Shown here: piece after piece, positions 1-8,990 of the stretch
How the letters are laid out: the number at the start of each line of letters is the position of its first letter
Numbering within the stretch: the first letter of the stretch is position 1
Assembly (NCBI GenBank): GCA_022791315.1
Contig: JAAVYW010000051.1
Span: 28,899 to 92,898, forward strand
Length of the DNA stretch: 64,000 nt
Direction: 5' to 3'
DNA from: Oscillospiraceae bacterium
GTDB lineage: Bacteria > Bacillota > Clostridia > Oscillospirales > Ruminococcaceae
Program-made: the position numbers and the translations under genes
The notes under the pieces: generated by a model
The model's database searches: none
What the model was told of the DNA's origin: nothing
The model's input: the letters and a program-made list of their open reading frames with translations, nothing else

Positions 1-1157
1 GCAGCTGCCTTTTCGTCAATGTCCACGCCGATACCGGGGCGGTCGCTCAAATACACATACCCGTTTTTGAGCTCCGGGCAGCCGGGGAACACATCCAGGC
101 ATCCCTGCCCGAAGCCCTGCCACTCCTGCACCCCGAAGTTCCAGGAGGACAAATCCAGATGCACGTTCACTGCATGGCCGATGGGCGAGACATCCCCTGG
201 GCCGTGCCAAGCGGTCCGCACGCCAAAGGCCTCACACAGTACCTGGAGCTTTTTGGCAGGGGTCAGGCCGCCGATTTGGCTGATGTGGACGCGGATATAG
301 TCGATGAGCCGCTCCTTGATAAGCCCCATCCACTCCATGGGATTGTTAAAGAGCTCACCCATTGCCAGGGGGGTAGCGCTCTGGTTCCTGATGGTCTTAA
401 ACCAATCCACCTGCTCCGGCGCAAGGCAGTCCTCCAAATAGAACAGCCGGTAGGGCTCCAAGTCCTTTGCCAGGCGCACCGCGTCAATAGGCTCCAGCCG
501 CTCATGGACATCGTGGAGGATTTCAAAGCGGTTGCCGTACTTCTCCCGCACATGCGCAATGGATTCCACAGTTTCCCGCATGTACTGATGGGGGTCATAG
601 TATTCCCCAGGGCAGGCCCCCTCCGGCTTCACAGCCTCCAAATCCTGCACGCCGCCGTACCGGCCCTTTTGGATGCGGATATACTGGGTCCCCATCTCCA
701 AAAAATGCTCAATCTGCTCGTCCAGCATTTCCTCCGGCGTCATCTTGCCATAGCGGGGGTCCTGGGTGGAGAAGCCGCCGGCATGGCGGTAGACCACCGC
801 CGCCTCCCGTACCTTCCCGCCCAGCAGCTCATACACAGGCATCTTTGCCATTTTCCCCTTGATGTCCCACAGCGCCATATCCACGCCGGAAAGGGCGTTG
901 TTCAAAATGGGGCCATTCCTCCAATAGGGGCTCGCCATAGCCATCTGCCAAATATCCTCAATGCGGGACACATCCTTGCCCACCAGCAGCGGCTTCATAT
1001 AGTGCTCCACCGCGTCCGCCACTGTAATCCAACGCTGGGTATAGGTGGCGCAGCCAAGCCCGTATAACCCCGGCTCGCTGGTCTCCACCTTTACCACTAC
1101 CAGCGCAATGCCGTCCGGCGCCGTGCAGATTGCCTTCACGTCTCGAATCGTAACCAT
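1..1157 (-). CDS. Enolase-superfamily sugar acid dehydratase (ManD/RspA type), 3' end cut by window edge
   Basis: Mandelate racemase/enolase superfamily protein of the D-mannonate dehydratase/RspA group, which removes water from D-mannonate or D-gluconate to give 2-keto-3-deoxygluconate using Mg2+. About 385 residues are visible. The reading frame is open to base 1, and the last visible residues (PGIGVDIDEKAA) match the family C-terminus, so only about 20 residues are probably missing. Visible landmarks are GLGCATYTQRW near the N-terminus, VVYRHAGG, the metal-ligand region around EILHDVHERL, LEDCLAPEQ and GELFNNPMEW. The ATG at 1155-1157 follows an AGGGAG ribosome site. It is the last visible gene of the minus-strand oligosaccharide operon. 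Many ManD proteins are slow on mannonate, so gluconate or another aldonate is equally possible. Confidence 0.85.
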   Translation of the reverse strand, partial: MVTIRDVKAICTAPDGIALVVVKVETSEPGLYGLGCATYTQRWITVADAVEHYMKPLLVGKDVSRIEDIWQMAMASPYWRNGPILNNALSGVDMALWDIKGKMAKMPVYELLGGKVREAAVVYRHAGGFSTQDPRYGKMTPEEMLDEQIEHFLEMGTQYIRIQKGRYGGVQDLEAVKPEGACPGEYYDPHQYMRETVESIAHVREKYGNRFEILHDVHERLEPIDAVRLAKDLEPYRLFYLEDCLAPEQVDWFKTIRNQSATPLAMGELFNNPMEWMGLIKERLIDYIRVHISQIGGLTPAKKLQVLCEAFGVRTAWHGPGDVSPIGHAVNVHLDLSSWNFGVQEWQGFGQGCLDVFPGCPELKNGYVYLSDRPGIGVDIDEKAA

Positions 1158-1249
1158 ATTTTTTCTCCCTTCTATCTTTGCAAGGCCAGCCCCGCCGGCC
1201 TTGCCCCAATCCGGATGGCAGCTCCATTTCCCTTTCCAGAGCTTCCTCC

Positions 1250-3562
1250 TCACTCTTCCGTGTCATACTCCGCCATGATGTTTAAAAATCCCATGGCGGG
1301 GAACACCCAGACTTCCTTGTAATTATAGCAGGCCGCGTCGGGGTAATAGGGAATATCCTCGTTCCGCTGGGACTCCACACCCACGGAGAAGGAGCCCACC
1401 AAATCGCCGCTCATAGCGGAATACTGGGGCGTGTAGTGATAGCCCTCACCCCACACCAAGGACTGGTTGAAGGGGTTGCGTCCCACCTGCCACTCCAAAG
1501 CACGGGTCACGATTTCAAACAGCTCCTTATCCCGCAAGGCATTGGCGCAGGCCAGGATGCCTTTTGCCTGGGAGAGCTGGATGCCGGAATTGCCCCGGAA
1601 GGAATACCAAACCGGGAACAGCCTCAGATAGACCCCCTCTGAGAGCCTGATACCGTTTTGAATCTGCTCTTTTGCCACTTCAGCCGTGGGGCAGCTGAAC
1701 CAGGTGGAGCTGTCCCCCTCCACCACTTCTTCCAGCCGGTAGATAGAGGCCGGCACCATGGCGTAGGGTTCTGTAAACGCCGCCGCCTTTTTGATATATG
1801 CCCCATACCGCTCCATACAGGAGAGATATTCCGCCCTGGGGCTGATGCCGTTTATCATGGCAAGGGCGGTCATGGGCAGGTGCTCCCTGGAGGAGTGCTG
1901 GGAGTGCACAATCCGCTTATGCCCTGCATCCTCATAGAAGAAGCCGTAAAGGGGAATCTCCCAGTCGGGCTCCTCCGCCTGCTGGCACTGGGTGACATAC
2001 AGGGCGAAATCCTCTCCGGCCTTCCGATAGGCCTGGTCCCCTGTCGCCTGGTAGAGCAGCACCGCGCTGATACAGCCCTGCGCCGCGTAGACAAGGTTGC
2101 GGCCCTCCCCTTTTTCCATGTCCTCCATTGCCCAGGCAAAATCCTCTTTTGCGGCAGTAAGGGCATACCCTGCGAATACAGGCTCCTCTTCCCGCAGGGC
2201 TATGGCCATCTTTGCCTCCACACCGGCGCACAGGAGGTTCCCCTGGACATGACGCGCCGCCTGGTGGATAATGTCGTCATAGTCCCCCAGCAGGCCCTTT
2301 GTCCAGAAATCCATGCAAATCCAGGAGGCACGGTAGCCGTCCCCGAAGCGGGTTTTCAGCACCCAGTCAGCGCCCCAGCGGGCCTCGTCCAGCAGCAGCT
2401 CATAGAGTTCCCGGTCCCCCTGGGCCTTGGCCTTTTCCATCAGGCAGAGCATGGCATAGGTGGCCTCTGCGGTGTTGCCCAGCCCCTGGCTCAGGTCGCC
2501 CGCGTCATGCCAGCCCCCGTTAATCACCTTTGTGACCCCGTTATGGCTGCACTGCAAATCCCCGTGGCACACGTCATGCACGCCCGGCACAAGATACCCG
2601 CACCGCTCCCCATAGAAGAAGTTCAGCGCCTTGACAATGGTATCCCGCCACACGTCCTTGCCAATGGAGAAGGGCCTGGTGATTTTCTCCCCAGCCTTGA
2701 TAAAGTACCGGCCAGGCTCCTGCAGCCCGCTGAAATCCAAAAGCTGGTATTCCCCGGTCTGTTCCTTCTTCTTCTCCACCTTGCCGCGGAACACCGCGAG
2801 CCCGTCTCCGCTTCGGATGACCTCAAAGGCCTCCGCCCGGAGCCCCTTCCCGATAGCTGTCTTCTTTACCTTAGGCAGGTATCCCACGTGGGAGAAACAG
2901 ATTTCCCCCTCCTTAGGCTCCCAGCCCCGCTGGTGGTCGGCGTCCACTTTTTCCAGCCTGACCTCTGCAAAATCCAGGCTCACCTGGTTTCCCGCCCCCG
3001 GCTCCGCCCCCTGCAACCTGTACTGGAAGCTGAATCCCTTCACCTTATCCCGCACTAATTCCGGGAACTCCCAGGTCACGGTATTCCACTTCTGATTTTC
3101 CAGGCAGACAAAGTGAAGGCCCTCCCGCGTCACGTCGTTGGGCATCCGGGTTTCGTCCGGGCCGTCTGTATACAGGTAAATACACATGGTGGCTACTTTA
3201 AATCCAGGGAAATCCGGAAATACCTGGAACCGGAGCCGGTTGTACCCGGACCAGTCCGCGCTTTCGCAGTCCCGGAACAGGGTGGCAAGCCCCCAGCCCC
3301 TGCCGTAGTCCACATTCTTTTCGGTACAGTCGGTAGCGGAGGTCAGCCGCGCGCAGGGGATACCATCCCGATCCGCCTTGGAAAGGGTTCCCGTATCGAT
3401 TCCCCGCTCATCGGCGGGGTCGTTGTTGATGGAAAGATGCGGGCGTACGCTCCACTTGGAAAGGTCCCTCATGTCGTCCAGCAGCACAGAATCCAATACA
3501 TCCTTGTGTGCGTGGGCATAATAGCTGGTATTGCGATAGTCCGGCTTCAGTAGCCTTCGCAT
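1250..3562 (-). CDS. Glycoside hydrolase family 9 protein, apparently cytoplasmic
   Basis: Beta-glycosidase of family GH9, 770 residues. Residues 1-210 look like a beta-sandwich carbohydrate-binding region, about 220-300 like the Ig-like CelD_N domain, and about 310-770 is the (alpha/alpha)6 catalytic barrel. GGWHDAGD (349-356) carries the catalytic base aspartates. GRNPFNQSLVWGEG starts near 694, and the N-E-D triplet near 735 supplies the general acid glutamate. There is no signal peptide, so it should act on imported short oligosaccharides, like cellodextrinases or exo-glucosaminidases of the family, rather than on polymer. The ATG at 3562 is chosen because AGAGGTG lies 6 bases before it and it overlaps the stop of the preceding gene. 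A GTG 18 bases upstream is less likely. Exact substrate is unknown. Confidence 0.88.
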   Translation of the reverse strand: MRRLLKPDYRNTSYYAHAHKDVLDSVLLDDMRDLSKWSVRPHLSINNDPADERGIDTGTLSKADRDGIPCARLTSATDCTEKNVDYGRGWGLATLFRDCESADWSGYNRLRFQVFPDFPGFKVATMCIYLYTDGPDETRMPNDVTREGLHFVCLENQKWNTVTWEFPELVRDKVKGFSFQYRLQGAEPGAGNQVSLDFAEVRLEKVDADHQRGWEPKEGEICFSHVGYLPKVKKTAIGKGLRAEAFEVIRSGDGLAVFRGKVEKKKEQTGEYQLLDFSGLQEPGRYFIKAGEKITRPFSIGKDVWRDTIVKALNFFYGERCGYLVPGVHDVCHGDLQCSHNGVTKVINGGWHDAGDLSQGLGNTAEATYAMLCLMEKAKAQGDRELYELLLDEARWGADWVLKTRFGDGYRASWICMDFWTKGLLGDYDDIIHQAARHVQGNLLCAGVEAKMAIALREEEPVFAGYALTAAKEDFAWAMEDMEKGEGRNLVYAAQGCISAVLLYQATGDQAYRKAGEDFALYVTQCQQAEEPDWEIPLYGFFYEDAGHKRIVHSQHSSREHLPMTALAMINGISPRAEYLSCMERYGAYIKKAAAFTEPYAMVPASIYRLEEVVEGDSSTWFSCPTAEVAKEQIQNGIRLSEGVYLRLFPVWYSFRGNSGIQLSQAKGILACANALRDKELFEIVTRALEWQVGRNPFNQSLVWGEGYHYTPQYSAMSGDLVGSFSVGVESQRNEDIPYYPDAACYNYKEVWVFPAMGFLNIMAEYDTEE

Positions 3563-3563
3563 T

Positions 3564-4490
3564 TCATTCACCTCTTTCACGTTTTAACCACCAGGTTCTT
3601 GTAAAACGGCAGCTCTCCCCAGGGTTTGCCTCAATAGGGGCATATACCTCCGTGCAGACACAGTGCTCAATCCCCCACTGGACCAGCACAGAGGGTACAA
3701 AGTCAAACTCCTCTGTTATGGAGAGGCCGTGCTTCTTATTCCGAAGGGTCCAGAAGGATTTTCCCCCACAGGCAAGGGCCTCCTGTTCAAAGCGGTGGAA
3801 CAGGGTGAGCCCCTCCCCCATGCTCCGTTTCCAGACCATTTTCCCGCCCTCCACAGCCAGCACATCCGGCACTTTTTCCCTGGTTTTCAGGGAGGAGACG
3901 CTGCCCTCCATCTTGTCCAGCTCCCTGTTAAAGGGTACCTCCAGCTCATAGTCCGGCCCTATGACCTGGTGGTTCACCGCCACAAAGTTGTGCTGGTACT
4001 CCGCCATATGCAGCGGCTTTTCCCCGCAGTTCTCCACCGTAGTGGTGGAGCGGATTTGGCTGCCCGAAAGTGCAATCTCTTTGACAATCCTGGCGGCATA
4101 TCCCCGGCAGGGGATGGGCTCCTGGGTAAAGACAGCGCGGTCTTCAAAAAACTGTGCCGTCACCGGGAAAAGGGTGTACTGATAGGAGGCGTCCCACATG
4201 TCATAGGGCTTGTTATCCTCATTTTGCTCGATGAGCCCCACGCCGAATTTGGGATACCACTCCCCTTTCCGCACCTCAGCCCCCAGCCCATCCCAGACGT
4301 ATTCCCCGCACAGCCCCACGCCCTGGCAGCTGAACCGGCCAGCGTCAAGCTGTTCCGGCTCGGTGAATACATCTTTCCCGTCCAGCAGGACTTCCGCCAT
4401 GACGCCGATGGTCTCAAACCGGTGGTAGACCTTTTCCCCCGGCGCATACCGGAAGGTCACTCTCAGCCGCTCGTTCTCGATTGCGTTCAT
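3564..4490 (-). CDS. Aldose 1-epimerase-like protein
   Basis: Galactose-mutarotase-fold protein of 308 residues, related to aldose 1-epimerases and DUF4432-type proteins. Such proteins bind sugars in a beta-sandwich and usually interconvert alpha and beta anomers. Beta-rich blocks run throughout, with MAEYQHNFVAVNHQ near residues 168-181 supplying a candidate catalytic His. It starts one base after the stop of the SDR gene and its stop overlaps the GH9 start, so the three are translationally coupled. In this operon it could equilibrate the anomer released by the glycosidase before oxidation. The family call is from overall pattern, and the exact sugar cannot be read from sequence. Confidence 0.72.
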   Translation of the reverse strand: MNAIENERLRVTFRYAPGEKVYHRFETIGVMAEVLLDGKDVFTEPEQLDAGRFSCQGVGLCGEYVWDGLGAEVRKGEWYPKFGVGLIEQNEDNKPYDMWDASYQYTLFPVTAQFFEDRAVFTQEPIPCRGYAARIVKEIALSGSQIRSTTTVENCGEKPLHMAEYQHNFVAVNHQVIGPDYELEVPFNRELDKMEGSVSSLKTREKVPDVLAVEGGKMVWKRSMGEGLTLFHRFEQEALACGGKSFWTLRNKKHGLSITEEFDFVPSVLVQWGIEHCVCTEVYAPIEANPGESCRFTRTWWLKRERGE

Positions 4491-4491
4491 T

Positions 4492-5328
4492 TTATTCCCC
4501 CTGCACCATCTTCATCGCCTCGTCATAGACTTCCTTTTTCCACTCCTCCCGCACCCACGGGATTTTGTCATACCCCTCCATCATGCCGGGGAGAATCAGG
4601 CCCCCGTCCAGCCGGACAGTGGTGCCGGTCATATAGGCCGCCTTATCGCTGGCCACATAGGCCACTGCCTCGCCGATTTCACGGGGGGTCCCCACCCGGT
4701 GCAGAGGGATGGACTCCGTTACAAAGGGGGATTTTATGCGTTCCTCCATGCCGGGCTTCACGGGCCAAATGGCCCCAGGGGCCACACAGTTCACCCGGAT
4801 GTTGTAGGAAGAGAGGTCCAGGGCGATGGACTCGGTGGCGCGCTTGATGGCGGCCTTGAGGCTGCCGTAGAGGTAGTCGTCCACATAGGCCATCTCCGCC
4901 CGGGTTGAGGTGATGAAAACGATATTCCCCTCCACCTTGTCCGCCACCATATACCGCGCCGCAGCCCCGGCGCAGGTGATGTAGTTCCGGTAGTTTGAGG
5001 CGTAGATGTCGTCCACCATTTCGGGAGTAACGGTGAGGATAGAGCATCGGAACCCGGGATTCGCGGCGTTGCACACCAGCAGGTCAATCTGCCCCAAGTC
5101 CCTGTGGGCCCTGTCCATCAGCTCCTGCGGGCCCTGCGCCAGGTCAAGGGTGGACTGGTAGACATAGCATTTCCTGCCCAGCTCCTGAATAGCCCTCTCG
5201 GTCTCCCGCGCCCCCTCCTCATTGCTCCGGTAGGTGATGGCCAGGTCATACCCCTGCTCTGCCAGTACAATGGCAATCCCCTGCCCAATATTGTGGCTGG
5301 CTCCGGTTACAACTGCTGTCTTGTTCAT
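4492..5328 (-). CDS. SDR-family NAD(P)-dependent oxidoreductase
   Basis: Classical short-chain dehydrogenase, 278 residues. TGASHNIGQGIA near residue 8 is the nucleotide-binding TGxxxGxG motif, NAANPG follows the central strand, a catalytic Ser lies in FITSTRAE, and the catalytic YxxxK is YGSLK. NCVAPGAIWP and MTGTTVRLDGG are typical of the C-terminal half. The layout resembles glucose/aldose 1-dehydrogenases and sugar-acid reductases. Next to an aldose-epimerase-like gene, a lactonase and an aldonate dehydratase, oxidation of an aldose to its lactone is a reasonable inference. A fructuronate-reductase role is the alternative. The ATG follows GGAGGG with good spacing. Confidence 0.85.
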   Translation of the reverse strand: MNKTAVVTGASHNIGQGIAIVLAEQGYDLAITYRSNEEGARETERAIQELGRKCYVYQSTLDLAQGPQELMDRAHRDLGQIDLLVCNAANPGFRCSILTVTPEMVDDIYASNYRNYITCAGAAARYMVADKVEGNIVFITSTRAEMAYVDDYLYGSLKAAIKRATESIALDLSSYNIRVNCVAPGAIWPVKPGMEERIKSPFVTESIPLHRVGTPREIGEAVAYVASDKAAYMTGTTVRLDGGLILPGMMEGYDKIPWVREEWKKEVYDEAMKMVQGE

Positions 5329-5463
5329 GTTAATCCCTCCATTTCTTGGTATGGAAAACCCAATTTCAACTGGAATACATCAAAATACCCCCAGAATCAC
5401 AGAGAGGAAGCGCTGCAATCCTGGGGGCGAGAGGATGTCTCTTTGACAAGGCGCTTTTCGCTG

Positions 5464-6288
5464 TCAGCCCTTCACAGAGCCCGCCATAACGCCGTCCACG
5501 ATATACCTCTGTCCAAACAGGTAAATGAGGATTAGGGGCGCAGCCACAATCAGCAGGGCCGCCGCTGTCAGCGTCCAGTCGTTGGAATACTGCCCCTGGA
5601 AGACAAACATACCCCGTGTAATGTTGTAATTTGACTCGGAGGTCAGGTAAATGGTAGAGCTCACAATATCGTTCCACACGCCAATCATGGAAAGCATCCC
5701 CATTGAGATGATGGCGGGCTTGGAGAGCGGAATCACAGTGGAGACCACATACCGCAGGTAGCCGCACCCGTCTATTGCCGCCGCCTCGTCCAAGTCCTTG
5801 GGGATGCCCCTGAAATATCCTGTGAAAAAGAAGACGGACGTGGCGTTCACCCCTGTCATCACCAGCATATAGCCGATTTTGGTGTTGTACAGGCCCACCT
5901 TTAAGATGAGCTGGAAAAGCGGAATCATGCCGCTGGGCAGGAACAGCCCGCACAGGAACAGGTAGTGCAGGAACTTCGAGGCCGGCACATATTTCCTGGA
6001 AATCGGAAAGGCAATCATCACCGACATAAACAGGGAGGTCAGGGTACACACCGTCGTATAGAGGATGGAGTTCCAAATATAGGTCCCAAAGTTCGCCTTC
6101 TGCCAGGCCACCGCGAAGTTGCTGAAGCTAAAGGTGGTCGTCAGCGACGTGGGGTGGAGCAGGTAGTCCTGCGCCGACTTTAGGGACGTATTGACAATGT
6201 AAAACAGGGGGAACAGATAGACAAACAGGAAAATGGCAACCAAAATATAGCTGACAACTTTGAAGACCGGATTCACATTCTTTCCCAC
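5464..6288 (-). CDS. Carbohydrate ABC transporter permease, MalG type
   Basis: Inner-membrane permease of the CUT1 sugar ABC family, 274 residues with six predicted membrane helices. The cytoplasmic EAA loop that contacts the ATPase is visible as EAAAIDGCGYLRYVVSTVIP. The start is a GTG at 6286-6288 that overlaps the stop of the partner permease and follows GAGGTGGAG by five bases. No ATPase gene is present in the window. As in many Firmicutes CUT1 systems, a shared MsmX-like ATPase encoded elsewhere probably energises it. Confidence 0.92.
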   Translation of the reverse strand: MGKNVNPVFKVVSYILVAIFLFVYLFPLFYIVNTSLKSAQDYLLHPTSLTTTFSFSNFAVAWQKANFGTYIWNSILYTTVCTLTSLFMSVMIAFPISRKYVPASKFLHYLFLCGLFLPSGMIPLFQLILKVGLYNTKIGYMLVMTGVNATSVFFFTGYFRGIPKDLDEAAAIDGCGYLRYVVSTVIPLSKPAIISMGMLSMIGVWNDIVSSTIYLTSESNYNITRGMFVFQGQYSNDWTLTAAALLIVAAPLILIYLFGQRYIVDGVMAGSVKG

Positions 6289-7271
6289 TACTGCTCCACC
6301 TCCGCCCTCTTCATCAGAATCTGGGAAACGATTGTCACAACCAGAACCCCAACGAACAAAATCATCGATTCCGCCGCCGCATAGCCCTGCCTGAGCCCGG
6401 AAACCGAGCCGCCCGAAGCAGTGGCACCTCCGCCGCCAAAGGCAGTGGCAAAGGCCATCATGCCCAGGGTCGAGGTATTGAAGTTGCCGCGGGTGATGGT
6501 CATAATCAGCTCATAGGACTGGAGGGAGCCGATAATGGCTAAGAGCGTGTTAATCATAACGGCAGACCAAATCAGGGGAAGGGTAATCTTTGTGAACATC
6601 TTCCACTCGCTGGCGCCGTCTATCGAGGCGGACTCATAGACCGTGCCGTCGATTCCCTGGAGCGCCGCCAGGAAAATAACCATGGAATACCCCATGTTCT
6701 GCCAAATCTGCGCCGCAATCACAGCCGGGAAGGCGTACACCCTGCTGGACAAAATGGCGGGCGGGCTTTGGATTTGCAGGACATTCTGCATAAACAGGTA
6801 AACCGGGCCCGTGGGGGTAGAGAAAACCATTTTCCAAATGGTGGCGACCACTGCGGATCCCAGAATCACGGGCATGAAATACACGCCTCTTGCAAAGTTC
6901 CGGCCCTTTAAGAAGGCGGAATTCACAATGACTGCCAGCAGCAGCGCAATGGCGTTCTGGATAATCGTGACAAAGAACGCGTACCCCGCTGTGCGGAAAA
7001 GGGCCGCTTTCAGGTCCCGCACATTTTGCAGGATGAAGAATTCCTTGTAGTTGGCAAGGCCGATAAATTTCCAGGAAGTGCCCGGCACGCCCGAAATATC
7101 CGTAAAGGAATAGTAGCCTGTCATAATGGAAGGGTACAGGCGGAAGATGCAGTAGTGCAGGATTCCAGGCAGCATACACAGCAGCACAATCCAAAGCGGG
7201 AACAGGCGGAATGTCTTTTTCCTCTTGTTCAGCACCAGCCCCGGGGGCGCTGCGGCGTTACGGATACTCAT
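6288..7271 (-). CDS. Sugar ABC transporter permease, MalF type
   Basis: Partner permease of the CUT1 system, 327 residues, with about six membrane helices and the EAA loop ESASIDGASEWKMFTKITLP. The frame stays open upstream into the binding-protein gene, but the true start is the ATG at 7271: AAGAAGG lies seven bases before it and translation begins MSIRNAAAPP, followed by a basic stretch and the first membrane helix. It lies between the binding protein and the MalG-type permease in one operon. Confidence 0.92.
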   Translation of the reverse strand: MSIRNAAAPPGLVLNKRKKTFRLFPLWIVLLCMLPGILHYCIFRLYPSIMTGYYSFTDISGVPGTSWKFIGLANYKEFFILQNVRDLKAALFRTAGYAFFVTIIQNAIALLLAVIVNSAFLKGRNFARGVYFMPVILGSAVVATIWKMVFSTPTGPVYLFMQNVLQIQSPPAILSSRVYAFPAVIAAQIWQNMGYSMVIFLAALQGIDGTVYESASIDGASEWKMFTKITLPLIWSAVMINTLLAIIGSLQSYELIMTITRGNFNTSTLGMMAFATAFGGGGATASGGSVSGLRQGYAAAESMILFVGVLVVTIVSQILMKRAEVEQ

Positions 7272-7389
7272 ACTCTTACCTTCTTTCTGTATCGAGATGA
7301 GGAGAAACAGCCGTTCCCCCACCCCCACGAAGGGATGGGGGAACCAGTACCTCTCACTGTTTGGATGCTGGAAGGGGGTCTGTAAACCC

Positions 7390-8787
7390 TTATCCCATAG
7401 ACTCCAAGGCCTTGCGGGCGGTGTCAAAGTCTTCGTCAGCCGCCTCGGCCAAGCCCTGGGCGTCAAAGTCGCCGCCAAGCTCCTTCAGGTAGAAGAAGGT
7501 AAACTGCCCGCCGCCGTATTCGCCAACGCCCTTGGGGGCATAAATCAGCATTTCGGCATTCAAGGTGGGCTTTTGGAGAATCTCCGACATACTGTTCAGG
7601 AAGGGGTTCTCCATCTGGATGTCGTTCTGGGTGGGGGTGAAACCAATAGCATTGATGAAATCGGAGTAGACGTCTTTCTGGGAGATATAGTCCAGGAAGG
7701 CCAGGGCCCCTTCGCTGTTGGGCGCATTGGTGGGAACAGAGAAGCTCAGGTCATACTTAATCGCGTCCTGGGGAACCAGTCCGTCGCTGCGGGCCTCTAC
7801 AGGCGGGCAGGCAAAGTAGCCGTATTCAAAGTCGGGGCCTGCCTTGTCAATATCTGCCCAAGACCAGGTGCCGTCGATATACATCGCCATGTTGCCAAGG
7901 GCAAAACGGCCGGGCGCATCCGAATAGGAGATACCGGAGACGCCGTCCTCCAGGTAAGCGGCAATCTGCTCCATGCAGTTGTAAACCAGCATGGCCTCGG
8001 GGTCGGTGTGCCGGATTTCACCGGTGAGCAGCTTCTGCCCAAATTCCTTGGTACCCTCGCCATAGTTGGCGCTGATGATGGAGTAGGAGAAAATGTTCAG
8101 AGGCCACTGGTCGCCGGCGCCTGCGGAGATAACGGAGTATCTGCCGTCGTTCTGAACGGTCTCGCAGATTTTCATCAGCTCATCCCAGGTCTTGGGGACC
8201 TCCAGGTTCAGCTCCTCGAAAATCTTCTTGTTGTAGAACATGCCGCCGTAGCCAACGGTGCCGATGTTCAGGGAGTAAATCCTGTCATTGTAGGCGTTGC
8301 CCATCAGGGTATCCAGATTGTAGTTCTTAATAAAATCCTGGTCGGTCAGGTCCGTCAGGAGGCCCTGGTCGATATAATCCTGCCACGCAGGCTTATCGAT
8401 AGAGGAGGCGTTCCACTCCTCCTGGGGCTTCGAGAAGGTCTGGAAGGAGACCACATCCACGTCGCCGGCAATAATCCTAGTCTGGATAACAGAGTCAATC
8501 TCCCCAGAGGGGACCTCCGTTACCACCAGGTTATACTCGGGATATTTATTGTGGAAATCCTCTGCGATTCCCTTTAAGAACACAACCGTAGCCTCATTGG
8601 ACCAGGTAAGGACGTTCACATCCTTCGTTCCGCTGGAGGAATTGCCGCCGGAGGAAGTCCCGCCGCCGTTGGAACTGCCGGCTGCGTCCTGGCCTCCGCC
8701 ACCGGTTGTCCCGCTGCATCCGGCAAGTGTCAGCAGCATTGCGGACGCACACAGGATGCTGACCAGTTTTTTAACAGATTTTCTCAT
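7390..8787 (-). CDS. Extracellular sugar-binding lipoprotein of ABC transporter
   Basis: Solute-binding protein of the family 1 type, 465 residues. The N-terminus has a lysine-rich n-region, a hydrophobic core and the lipobox LTLAGC, so it should be lipid-anchored on the outer face of the membrane. A Gly/Ser/Thr-rich linker follows and then the two-lobed binding domain (VNVLTWSNEA, GTWSWADIDK). It is the first gene of the minus-strand operon and is divergent from the AraC regulator. Specificity cannot be read directly. The downstream GH9 glycosidase suggests a beta-linked oligosaccharide. Confidence 0.93.
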   Translation of the reverse strand: MRKSVKKLVSILCASAMLLTLAGCSGTTGGGGQDAAGSSNGGGTSSGGNSSSGTKDVNVLTWSNEATVVFLKGIAEDFHNKYPEYNLVVTEVPSGEIDSVIQTRIIAGDVDVVSFQTFSKPQEEWNASSIDKPAWQDYIDQGLLTDLTDQDFIKNYNLDTLMGNAYNDRIYSLNIGTVGYGGMFYNKKIFEELNLEVPKTWDELMKICETVQNDGRYSVISAGAGDQWPLNIFSYSIISANYGEGTKEFGQKLLTGEIRHTDPEAMLVYNCMEQIAAYLEDGVSGISYSDAPGRFALGNMAMYIDGTWSWADIDKAGPDFEYGYFACPPVEARSDGLVPQDAIKYDLSFSVPTNAPNSEGALAFLDYISQKDVYSDFINAIGFTPTQNDIQMENPFLNSMSEILQKPTLNAEMLIYAPKGVGEYGGGQFTFFYLKELGGDFDAQGLAEAADEDFDTARKALESMG

Positions 8788-8861
8788 AAATTACACATCC
8801 CTTCTGGTTTTTTGTGTGTTTTTACTATAAAGGAAAAGCTCAAAAAAATATATCACCCTAT

Positions 8862-8890
8862 TTGCATTTTTTGCACAATTATGTTATAAT
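8862..8890 (+). promoter_or_regulatory. Sigma-A promoter of the AraC regulator gene
   Basis: TTGCAT (8862-8867) and TATAAT (8885-8890) are separated by exactly 17 bases, in an AT-rich stretch about 100 bases upstream of the AraC start. The binding-protein gene reads away from the same intergenic region. Confidence 0.75.
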
Positions 8891-8990
8891 TTTAAAAAAG
8901 ATTTTGTTTGATTCGCCATCAATTGGAAAGAACGCGCATATTTCAAATAGTTTTTTATGCAATACGCCACAAAAGAGGAGGATGCTGCTG

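Noticed and set aside
1658..3058. Long plus-strand frame opposite the GH9 gene
   Set aside because: High-GC antisense shadow with Pro/His/Leu-rich composition and no ribosome site. The GH9 frame carries the motifs.
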